In this document: positions 6,427 through 14,154 of the stretch, one piece after another
How the letters are laid out: each line of letters starts with the position of its first letter
Numbering within the stretch: position 1 is the first letter of the stretch
Assembly: GCA_024689285.1 (NCBI GenBank)
Contig: JAILDR010000215.1
Coordinates: 1 to 15,792 of the forward strand
Length of the DNA: 15,792 bases
Source: Bacteroidales bacterium
GTDB taxonomy: Bacteria > Bacteroidota > Bacteroidia > Bacteroidales > F082
Reading direction: 5' to 3'
Position numbers and translations under genes: made by a program
The notes under the pieces: model-generated
Told to the model about the DNA's origin: nothing
Seen by the model: only the letters and a program-made list of their open reading frames with translations
The model's database searches: none

Positions 6427-7191
6427 TCATGGGTTTAAATGTTTGGTTCGACAATTGGGTTTATTCATTGTTTTCAGTCGAGCAATTGCATCCTTTTTTT
6501 TAATGTACCTCTTGCTATCAAGAAAAATAACAACATCATACCCTATTTTTTTAGCCTCCTCTTCACTGAAAAAAACCAATTGTACAGCAGGGCTTTCCGT
6601 AGATATTTCACCATAGAATCTGACCTCCATTTTTTTTTGGTTAAAATACCATTCTTTTGATGTACATATTCTCCCTCCACTTCCCCTAAAGAATGCTGCT
6701 TTTTTTTCAGAAAAATCAAACAATCCTCTTTCCTTTTGAAATAAATAATTCAGACACTTGCTTTCGCACTCATTCAAAACGGGAATATCATCTGTCCCAA
6801 CCTCAGCAAGGCAGTTCACAATATCGTCGGGAGTCTTGAGGTAATTCACAGTATCTGCTATGCAATTGTGTAAAATCTGAATTGTTGATGTGTCTCGTGC
6901 TTTCAGTGTGTACCAATATTCGTTATATCTTTTCCCAATATGCTCATCGCACAATATTAATTGTGGATAATCTTCCGTTAATCTTTGTGATAAAATAGCC
7001 TTTCGTTGCTCCTTGGTCATCTTATAGTTAAACAAAACACGAACAGAGTATGTACTATCATTATAAATATGTATCCTTGAAATCTTTATTATCTTACAGT
7101 TTTCGTGAAGATTAGTAGATGAGCATGATTCCGTCAGAGACGACACAATAACACCCAATCCGATTATAGTATAAAGAACATTTTTTCTCAT
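6427..7191 (-). CDS. Lipoprotein, likely immunity partner of the full-length RHS tip
   Basis: The protein has 254 residues. The ATG at 7191 is separated by one base from the TAA of the giant RHS gene (7193), implying translational coupling. An upstream in-frame ATG at 7245 lies inside the RHS gene and would place 18 residues before the signal peptide. The N-terminus MRKNVLYTIIGLGVIVSSLT leads to a cysteine at 23 (SLTESC), a relaxed lipobox, so the protein should be anchored in an outer or inner membrane facing the periplasm. The mature part has no family I recognise. It carries several cysteines (CDEH, NCLAEVG, CESKCLNY) and ends in a basic tail. Position alone suggests immunity to the RHS tip. 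Membrane anchoring fits a toxin acting in the envelope. A role as accessory or surface partner of the RHS protein is the alternative. Confidence 0.75.
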   Translation of the reverse strand: MRKNVLYTIIGLGVIVSSLTESCSSTNLHENCKIIKISRIHIYNDSTYSVRVLFNYKMTKEQRKAILSQRLTEDYPQLILCDEHIGKRYNEYWYTLKARDTSTIQILHNCIADTVNYLKTPDDIVNCLAEVGTDDIPVLNECESKCLNYLFQKERGLFDFSEKKAAFFRGSGGRICTSKEWYFNQKKMEVRFYGEISTESPAVQLVFFSEEEAKKIGYDVVIFLDSKRYIKKKDAIARLKTMNKPNCRTKHLNP

Positions 7192-7192
7192 T

Positions 7193-10100
7193 TTACAGAT
7201 TTTGAAAAAGATAAGAATTGTGAATAAGTGCTGGTGTAATACCATTATTCCATAGCCATACAGATGCTTGAACCGTATAAGGATGTATGAATAACGTTGG
7301 TATACCGGCCAGATTTAACGCCAATCCGGTATGAGTTGAGCAAGAACTATATAAAAAACTATATGGCAAAATGCCATTGCCTTCTCTTGTCAGAAAATCA
7401 AGAATTCTGCCATAAGTCTTGACTGCTGTGGTGTTTACGTTTTTGATGGTCATGTTAATACCTGCTATCTCATATTTATTCGTTGCACCGCTGCCTCCCA
7501 GGAATCTATTTAGATAGTGGTCAATAAATCCTTTTGGTTCTATCCACTCTTTACCAGGGCCAATGGAGATAATTGAATTATTATTTTCATCCAAAATTGC
7601 AGAATGGTTAATTATGTCTTTTCTTTCTGTGTTCAAAAACAGGTTTCCAGTTGTTCCCAAATCTGCTAAATTGGCCATGGCACCCAGTCCGTATCCAACG
7701 TTTTCATACCACTTATTCCCGGATTTAAATAGCCAGCCCCATTCGTTGTCTGTAACATTATATGATGCAAATCCAAAACTTATTGATATGGGGGTCATTC
7801 CCCCTGTGTAGAAGTTCGTACCAAGAGAGTTTATATACGAGGAGGTTACCAAAGATAGTGTATTTGCAAAAGATATTCCCGATGTCGCAACTGCGCCCCC
7901 GACATATCCCGATAGACCGCCAACAATAGCTCCACCTAGCATATATCCCCAAGTCCTTCCTGAAGAGTAGTCCCACGCCCAAGGTTTCCATTCTCCGCTA
8001 TTCGCTAGCACACCACCAGAATACATTCCAATGGCAGCTCCAACGCAGGCGGCTATCAGGAGGAAGCTCTCCCCATCCTCATCCAAATACATCACTGGAT
8101 TGTTTCCACAATAGGAATAGCGGTTGAATCCTTGTGTGGAGAATGGGTTCTGCACCTGTGGGTCGGGGGAGAAGAAGCGACCCAGCACTGGGTCGTAGAG
8201 GCGGGCGTTCATGTTGATGATACCGAAGCGATCGTAGTGTTCATGTCCAGTAAAACCACGGCGGAACGCAAGGTTGATACCGTCCTGTGCCAAAGTCCAG
8301 TCGGAAGCACTCATGCGGTTGCCCCACGGATCAAAATGGCTACTTTGCACTACCTGTTTGCTGCCATCCACGATACGGTCCCAACTTCCGAGAAGGTCGG
8401 TCTGAATATAATAGATGCTGTCAGTATTGGCAGTTATGTTGTATACATGCAACGCTACGATTCTTCCATCAGCATAAATATAGTCAATATAGCGGGAACT
8501 CGAAGAGGTTATCTCCAACTCACAATCTTTCGAGATAAAATATGTAGTATTGACAATGCTATTGCCATTTTTCAAGATGGATTTCTCGCGTTGAAGACCA
8601 CTGCCGTATGAGAGTTCCAATGACCACCCGTTTTCGCTGATAGTTGCAGGGCGGTTGCGATTATTATATGTAACATCGCACTGCGAGGAGGAAATTACCC
8701 CGTTGTCGTCAATAACTTCAACAACAGCGTGAGGTTTAGCAGCATCGTAAACATAATCGTAGCCACCGACCTTGCTGTTCTTGTTGATATTCCCATTATC
8801 TTCGTATGTGTAATTGTACGATTGTGTCCCGGTGATTCCAACGGAGGTCAGGCGGCCTAAAATGTCATAGGTATAATCTTCCTGCTGTCCAGTTCTTGTG
8901 TCCTTCTTGCGCGTGACATATCCATTCTCATTGTAAGAGTATTGGAGTGTAGAATACTGGCTACCTACATAATAGGTAGGCCCGACAATTGGGACAATGG
9001 GCTCATCACCAGGATTAATGGGAACAATTATATCTTCACCTTGAATTTCATTGCCCTCAGTAGTGTTGGAAAGTGGGTCAATCCCGGGCCATATAATTTC
9101 GCGATACCCATATTTGACCTGAGTAGGCAGCCCCCATGCGTCATACGTGTATTCAACGCCAGTGTTATTACCAAACCAACAGCGTTTCGGTTGCCCGAGT
9201 GTGTTGCGGGAATCAACAGTATATATGGCAGCATTGTTGGAATGGTTTTTCAAATACTTCAACCATCCGTTGGCATCATATTCATTGCGTAGCACATAAC
9301 CACTCGGATATTGCGTGGTATAGAGTTGCCCATTGCTGTTGTATGTATAGGTGTGAGTGTAAGGGCTGCCGCCGATGTACTTTGTGACGGTCGATATTCG
9401 CCCTACGGCATCATAATTCAGCATTTGATAGAGGGCGTTGTTATGGTATACACGTGTGACTTTCCCTTTTGACGGGGCTACTGTTCCGTAAGTGTACCTA
9501 TATTCGTCTGTGCTACCATTCAAAGAATATGTCTTTGTGACAACTCGTCCTTGATTGTCGTAGGTCATCGCTGTTATGTCGCCTTTGCCGTCAGTCTGGG
9601 ACAGTATATTACCCCACGCATCGAATGTACTGGTTGTCACCCCGGCATCGGGGTCTGTCAGCGAAAGGCGGTTGCCGCGACTGTCGGTTAGGATAGTGGT
9701 AATTCCACTTGCGGTGGTGATGCATGTACGGTCGTATATTTTACCACTATGCGACGCTCTGTCGTAAGCGTATGACACCACTCCTCCATTATCCTCAATC
9801 CTAACCACACGCCCGGCAGCATCGTAATACTTCGTCGACTCGGCCCCAAGCTTGTCTACAACACTTTCTTGATAGAGATGCCCCGAATTACCGACACTGT
9901 AAGAATACGTGTTTTTTTTGTAATTTGACGAATCTTTTACAAGTCTGCCGAAAATGTCGTATTTATAAGTTTCCCACTTTTTTGATGAGGTTGATGTTGA
10001 GGTATTGGTGTAAGGCACCAGGGTTTGCTTTATTACCTGTCCAAGCTTGTTGTACACTATATCCATATAACCTTGACCAGCAACATAGGTGTGGGTTTTT

Positions 10101-13100
10101 CTGCCAAGGTAGTCATAGTAGGTACGGGTTTCGGGTTTGCCGTTCTCGGTTACGGTAGTGTAGCAACAAGCGTTGCCCAGCCCACCAGAGGCATTTGTAT
10201 ATGTGATTGTCTTAGTTGTCGCATCGGGGAATGTTGCCAACGTCATACGGCCAAGGCCATCATATTGGAATTGAGTAACAAGATTGTTGATGTCGGTTTC
10301 AGACAGACAAAGTCCCGTGGCGGGGTCATACGTTTTTTGCGCAACATTACCTGCATGGTCGCTTGTGCGAATGACAAATCGGTAGGTAGGGTCGTAGGTG
10401 AACGTCTTGGAACGTGGGCTATTATCCCCGCGTTGAGACGTTACAATTGATGTCGGGAGACCGTAGCTATTATATGTATAAGTTTCCGTCGTGGATAATC
10501 CGCTGTTGTCAGACTGTGTTTTTGTCAGAGGATCTCCGTAAATTGAGTAAGAAGACGATAAGGTATCACGCCGTGCAAGTGTGCTTGATGAGCTATTGTA
10601 TTGCAGCGTAGTAATTCGACTTGGCTTGACAACAGACACACCATTGGTTAGAGTATAGGAAGTGTACGAATAATTAGTGTTCAGACGAGACGTCGGCTCT
10701 GATGGGTTTGAAATGAAGCACCATGTTTTATTCAGTTGGGATGGTCTCCAATGGGTTGTATTTAGTGTTGTCGAGATGACGATTTTGGTGTTTTTCAAAT
10801 AATCATAGTTTGTTGAATTAGATACATACGGCAAGAAAGACACATTGCCAGTAACCGTTGTACGGTATTTGCTACTATTGACATTGATGGTTTTGGAAAC
10901 AATAATATCATCCGTAGGCTGAATGAGATGCGATTTGGCACTCCAATAACGGTTGTTTCCTATATTGATTTGACCATGCAAGACATAATTAACCACACTG
11001 TCCGGCATCAGCATGGCGAAAGTAGCATTTGCCCCTTTCGGCACGCGGGAGAAAAAGGTCTCAGACACATTGCTATTGTTCTTCATGCCGAACTCCGCGA
11101 AACCTATAAATTGGCGTTTGGATGCATCATATTGGGCATCACCATAGTAGAAACATGTGGTGTCGAATCCATTCAATCCATTTGAAACGATAAGGTTTTT
11201 GACTAATGGCAGTGGCATCCAGTTCATACCCGCCCCGAAATAGCGGGTGGGCATGAGAGATATTGTGCTGTATTCCAGCTTAATCTTCTTTCCAGCATTA
11301 TCTGTAATTTGGCTTACAAAATAATTTGGAAAACTATCTTTGTAAAAATATTTTATTGACCCCATCTGCCCACCGCCGTTTGGGTTGCTAAAAAGAATGT
11401 CGACGATGCCGTTGCCGTCAAAATCGCCTAGTGAATAATAAGATTTTCTAATGAGCTGCCCTGTAGACTGCGTGATATTTCCAATTGAATATGTAAAGAA
11501 ATTGTAATCAAAACAACCTTTAGAAATCAAGTACTTTATTGTTCCTTCTCCTTGAGATTGTATTATATCGCTTTTGCCATCGCCATTTATATCAAGAATA
11601 ACAGGTGGATATAAAGGATCATGGGGCATTGAAGTAAGGTGGGTGCCAATTAGGTCTGTGATTGGCCTCAGCGTCCATGAATTCTTGCCGTTTCGGATGG
11701 CCAATATCCATTGCGAACTATTTGTTGGAAGGAAGAGAATGTCCGACAGCCCATCTCCGTTAAAGTCTCCGGGAAGACAATACTGATTTGTGTCAGATAA
11801 TGGATATGTTTCTTTTTGTTCCCAAAGGTTTGTGACATTATTGTATGAATATAGGTGAGCATTTGATTGGTAGAGCAATAATAAATCAGTCTTTCCATCA
11901 CCGTCAAAATCTCCTGGACAATAGCTGTAGAATGGGGTTGGTAGGATTGTATTGGGGTTGGCCATCCCTTCAAAATGATATGAGAACAGATGGTTACCAT
12001 TCTCCAATGCGACAGGTTCCACAACTCCGTCGCCATCAAAGTCCCCTAAAGAAACAAAACTCGCGTTAGAATAGAACAACGGTGTTTCAGTAACATTTAG
12101 TGAATTATCGATTTTGAGAGAAAGCCACATACCGTCAGATGGCCTATGATATATCAGTTCGTCTACACCATCTCCGTCAATATCGCCCGCTGTCATTGAC
12201 TCAAACATGAGTTCATTTTGGTTAGACATATTTGGAAAATGGTAGTTGATGGATTGCATTTGCCAGTTTGATTCTCCCGCCACCCCTGTGTGGATATATG
12301 CGTTCAGAGAGTTTTTGTCGACGGCAACATAATCATATATTCTATCGCTATTAAAATTTCCTGCTACAACATAATATCCTCCAGTCAGAGCTGAAACCAA
12401 TTCGTCCGTCACCATTTGGGAAGGTTGGTTGTCCCATATCACAGTTGTAGTGGACAACAATTCATTATTTGGACCATACAGATTGATGGAGGACAGGCGG
12501 TCATATTGCAAAGTAGTATTGTAATAAAAGAGATATTTGCGTACTAACGACCCTTGAAATCGTACAATAATATTTTCCAGACGTTTGCTTTGACGAATTT
12601 GCTGCCCATTAACATATCCATCATTCGGACTGGTCATCGTTTCATATTCAAAGCTGACACTAGTGTATGCTGGAGTCCCATCTGAAAGGATTGTATAATC
12701 AATATGGTCAATCCAAATTTCCCCGTCGCCTTGTTGATAATGATATTTCATATAGTTGCCATGGGGGTCGATTATTTTGTCCACCATCCAAGACAAACAC
12801 TTTCCATTGCCCACTAAGAGCTGCGCCTGAGAATCCCTGCCATACTCAATTTTCGTACCATCCGGCAGGGTCTGTATAAAATAAAAACCATTTTCGGTGC
12901 CAATCATGGCAACTCTGGAAAAATCTTCCACTTCAAAACAATAGACCGCATTTGTGGCTTGATATGATGTGCCCGAAAGTAGAAGCATCCTGTTTCCGTC
13001 AAGGGCAAAGCGATCTGTTGTGTCATATCCAACAGGGATAATGTTTCCATCGTAATGCCTGTTTTGAGGAACGCGGGTTATGTTAGATATGCCTTGCAAT

Positions 13101-13330
13101 CCCCATTTCTGTCCGAGAACATTTAGCCCGGACATGCTGTTATAAACGACAGACAAGTTGGGCTGCAACCCATTTGTCCCAGGTACAACCTCAATAGGAA
13201 TGGTATAGGTCGCCGCACCGATGGCAGACACATCAACCTTGGCGGGTATCACAGCAGGTTGCGCGAAGGCATTTGCGGCGAGGACAACTGCTAAGGCAAA
13301 TAGAGTTGTCTTGGCATACTTCATAATCAT
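7193..13330 (-). CDS. Giant SpvB/FG-GAP/YD-repeat RHS polymorphic toxin
   Basis: The protein has about 2,045 residues. Starts at 13330 or 13324 place the signal peptide (MKYAKTTLFALAVVLAANAF) at the N-terminus; the ATG at 13357 would overlap the previous gene. Order: an SpvB-like domain (about 25-320, with IPIEVVPGTNGLQPNLSVVY); seven FG-GAP/calcium-loop motifs such as GDFDGDGKTD (325-640), forming a probable beta-propeller; a TcdB-mid-like region; YD repeats (about 950-1530); an RHS core (about 1613-1752, ending YSYCGNNPVMYLDEDGE); then a variable tip of about 290 residues. The tip opens with Gly-rich hydrophobic segments. It then has H1909 (NHSAILDENN) and C1997 (LYSSCSTHTG), an order seen in permuted papain-like enzymes. 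The protein should be exported and encapsulate or deliver its tip. No T9SS sorting domain is present on it; the gene just upstream supplies one. The tip's target is unknown. Confidence 0.92.
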   Translation of the reverse strand: MIMKYAKTTLFALAVVLAANAFAQPAVIPAKVDVSAIGAATYTIPIEVVPGTNGLQPNLSVVYNSMSGLNVLGQKWGLQGISNITRVPQNRHYDGNIIPVGYDTTDRFALDGNRMLLLSGTSYQATNAVYCFEVEDFSRVAMIGTENGFYFIQTLPDGTKIEYGRDSQAQLLVGNGKCLSWMVDKIIDPHGNYMKYHYQQGDGEIWIDHIDYTILSDGTPAYTSVSFEYETMTSPNDGYVNGQQIRQSKRLENIIVRFQGSLVRKYLFYYNTTLQYDRLSSINLYGPNNELLSTTTVIWDNQPSQMVTDELVSALTGGYYVVAGNFNSDRIYDYVAVDKNSLNAYIHTGVAGESNWQMQSINYHFPNMSNQNELMFESMTAGDIDGDGVDELIYHRPSDGMWLSLKIDNSLNVTETPLFYSNASFVSLGDFDGDGVVEPVALENGNHLFSYHFEGMANPNTILPTPFYSYCPGDFDGDGKTDLLLLYQSNAHLYSYNNVTNLWEQKETYPLSDTNQYCLPGDFNGDGLSDILFLPTNSSQWILAIRNGKNSWTLRPITDLIGTHLTSMPHDPLYPPVILDINGDGKSDIIQSQGEGTIKYLISKGCFDYNFFTYSIGNITQSTGQLIRKSYYSLGDFDGNGIVDILFSNPNGGGQMGSIKYFYKDSFPNYFVSQITDNAGKKIKLEYSTISLMPTRYFGAGMNWMPLPLVKNLIVSNGLNGFDTTCFYYGDAQYDASKRQFIGFAEFGMKNNSNVSETFFSRVPKGANATFAMLMPDSVVNYVLHGQINIGNNRYWSAKSHLIQPTDDIIVSKTINVNSSKYRTTVTGNVSFLPYVSNSTNYDYLKNTKIVISTTLNTTHWRPSQLNKTWCFISNPSEPTSRLNTNYSYTSYTLTNGVSVVKPSRITTLQYNSSSSTLARRDTLSSSYSIYGDPLTKTQSDNSGLSTTETYTYNSYGLPTSIVTSQRGDNSPRSKTFTYDPTYRFVIRTSDHAGNVAQKTYDPATGLCLSETDINNLVTQFQYDGLGRMTLATFPDATTKTITYTNASGGLGNACCYTTVTENGKPETRTYYDYLGRKTHTYVAGQGYMDIVYNKLGQVIKQTLVPYTNTSTSTSSKKWETYKYDIFGRLVKDSSNYKKNTYSYSVGNSGHLYQESVVDKLGAESTKYYDAAGRVVRIEDNGGVVSYAYDRASHSGKIYDRTCITTASGITTILTDSRGNRLSLTDPDAGVTTSTFDAWGNILSQTDGKGDITAMTYDNQGRVVTKTYSLNGSTDEYRYTYGTVAPSKGKVTRVYHNNALYQMLNYDAVGRISTVTKYIGGSPYTHTYTYNSNGQLYTTQYPSGYVLRNEYDANGWLKYLKNHSNNAAIYTVDSRNTLGQPKRCWFGNNTGVEYTYDAWGLPTQVKYGYREIIWPGIDPLSNTTEGNEIQGEDIIVPINPGDEPIVPIVGPTYYVGSQYSTLQYSYNENGYVTRKKDTRTGQQEDYTYDILGRLTSVGITGTQSYNYTYEDNGNINKNSKVGGYDYVYDAAKPHAVVEVIDDNGVISSSQCDVTYNNRNRPATISENGWSLELSYGSGLQREKSILKNGNSIVNTTYFISKDCELEITSSSSRYIDYIYADGRIVALHVYNITANTDSIYYIQTDLLGSWDRIVDGSKQVVQSSHFDPWGNRMSASDWTLAQDGINLAFRRGFTGHEHYDRFGIINMNARLYDPVLGRFFSPDPQVQNPFSTQGFNRYSYCGNNPVMYLDEDGESFLLIAACVGAAIGMYSGGVLANSGEWKPWAWDYSSGRTWGYMLGGAIVGGLSGYVGGAVATSGISFANTLSLVTSSYINSLGTNFYTGGMTPISISFGFASYNVTDNEWGWLFKSGNKWYENVGYGLGAMANLADLGTTGNLFLNTERKDIINHSAILDENNNSIISIGPGKEWIEPKGFIDHYLNRFLGGSGATNKYEIAGINMTIKNVNTTAVKTYGRILDFLTREGNGILPYSFLYSSCSTHTGLALNLAGIPTLFIHPYTVQASVWLWNNGITPALIHNSYLFQNL
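8075..8490 (-). repeat. RHS core homology block, copy 1
   Basis: This segment of the full-length gene encodes SRYIDYIYADG through NNPVMYLDEDGE and matches 4641-5056 end to end. It also contains the shorter stretch seen at 3064-3168. Three copies of one core in the same strand orientation support repeated tip displacement at a single locus. Confidence 0.75.
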
Positions 13331-13335
13331 GTTTC

Positions 13336-13767
13336 CTATTTTTTTACTATTTTCCATGTAGTATGTTCTTCATTCACAAAAAGGTCAATAATGTAGTGTC
13401 CTGTTGGATAGGTGGATAAATCCAATTCAACGGCATTCCCATTACCTTCTTGCTCATGTATAAGACGGCCGTGGCTGTCAAACATGCGGATATTGCTGTG
13501 GCCTATCTCGCCTCCACCCTGCATTTCTACGTATACTTTGCCCTGTGTGGGATTGGGGTATACTTTCATTAGAACTGACTGCATCTGATCAATGTAATAA
13601 GTCGAATCAGAGTAGCTTCCACCCTTTGCCATCATGGAGACCTGCAACACCTTACGTGTTATCCTGTTTCCAGCTGCATCATATGATATTTCAATGGGCA
13701 GAGGGTTCTGGGCATAAGAGAAAGGTGCGATTGCCACCAAAGACATAAATAGAAATATTTTTCTCAT
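13336..13767 (-). CDS. Small exported protein with YD-like motif and T9SS type A sorting domain
   Basis: The protein has 143 residues. A Sec signal peptide (MRKIFLFMSLVAIAPFSYAQ) is followed by a single RHS/YD-like motif (ISYDAAGNRITRK, residues 27-39) and a short linker with SDSTYYIDQM. Residues about 66-143 form a T9SS type A C-terminal sorting domain: LMKVYPNPTQGKVYVEM, IRMFDSHGRLI, ELDLSTYPTGHYIIDL and a WKIVKK end. Such domains route proteins across the outer membrane through the type IX system and are removed or attached to the surface. There is almost no cargo here beyond the YD motif. The stop lies 5 bases before the favoured start of the giant RHS gene, which lacks a sorting domain, so the two are almost certainly co-expressed. 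I infer that it may act as a secretion carrier or anchor for the RHS protein; this is untested. Confidence 0.88.
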   Translation of the reverse strand: MRKIFLFMSLVAIAPFSYAQNPLPIEISYDAAGNRITRKVLQVSMMAKGGSYSDSTYYIDQMQSVLMKVYPNPTQGKVYVEMQGGGEIGHSNIRMFDSHGRLIHEQEGNGNAVELDLSTYPTGHYIIDLFVNEEHTTWKIVKK

Positions 13768-13860
13768 AATCTGTGTTATTAACTCTTGTTGGTGTTATGT
13801 ATGGGTTCATTATTACGTGCGCCAATGATACTTCATTATGACACTAACAATTTAAATGTT

Positions 13861-13900
13861 AAGTTCTTGCTCATATATTTTTTGTTTGATAAGTTCTTGC
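13861..13900. repeat. 10-bp direct repeats spaced 30 bp in the toxin operon leader
   Basis: AAGTTCTTGC (plus strand) occurs at 13861-13870 and again at 13891-13900, with starts 30 bases apart, about three helical turns. The second copy abuts the TATCTTTG box. They fall at or just after the expected transcription start of the toxin operon, so they could bind a regulator or shape the leader RNA. Confidence 0.5.
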
Positions 13901-13930
13901 AAAGATACAAATTATTTCCGAGCTATCAAA
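13900..13930 (-). promoter_or_regulatory. Promoter of the T9SS/RHS/immunity operon
   Basis: On the minus strand TTTG (13930-13927), exactly 19 bases, then TATCTTTG (13907-13900) fits the Bacteroidota consensus TTTG-N19-TAnnTTTG in full. It is the best promoter in the window and points at the gene starting at 13767, giving a leader of roughly 125 bases. It lies just inside the flanking dispersed repeat. Confidence 0.65.
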
Positions 13931-13936
13931 TTATAT

Positions 13937-14099
13937 CCCGACCCAGCGGATGTACGTGCCGTTCCGTTGGGGGTGCCCGACCCCGCGGATGTTCGACTCC
14001 GCGCCGCTGGTCTGGATTTGCAACCCGACCCAGCGGATGTTCGACTCCGTGCCGTTGGTCTGGATTTGCAATCCAGCCCCATTGAGTATAAGGATTTGC
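13937..14099 (+). repeat. Dispersed repeat, right copy, with two 48-bp tandem units
   Basis: A first partial unit (CCCGACCCAGCGGATGTACG at 13937) is followed by two 48-base units, 13976-14023 and 14024-14071, which differ at three positions. The array then closes with TCCAGCCCCATTGAGTATAA. The array is GC-rich against AT-rich surroundings. The same units and the same closing sequence occur at 2947-3063 on the other strand. Reading frames through it on both strands are open but are simple by-products of the repeat. It resembles a repetitive extragenic element more than coding DNA. Confidence 0.75.
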
Positions 14100-14154
14100 G
14101 AAATAGTGCACTTTGATGATGAATCTGCGCTGGATAGAAGGTTGTCTTGGCCTG

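Noticed and set aside
8132..8611. Plus-strand frame of 159 codons inside the RHS core
   Set aside because: It is antisense to the core and is mirrored by a similar frame antisense to the orphan core (4801-5016), as expected from shared DNA rather than a conserved gene.
13976..14071. CRISPR-like tandem array
   Set aside because: The units are contiguous 48-bp tandem copies without variable spacers, only two full copies exist, and no cas genes are near.
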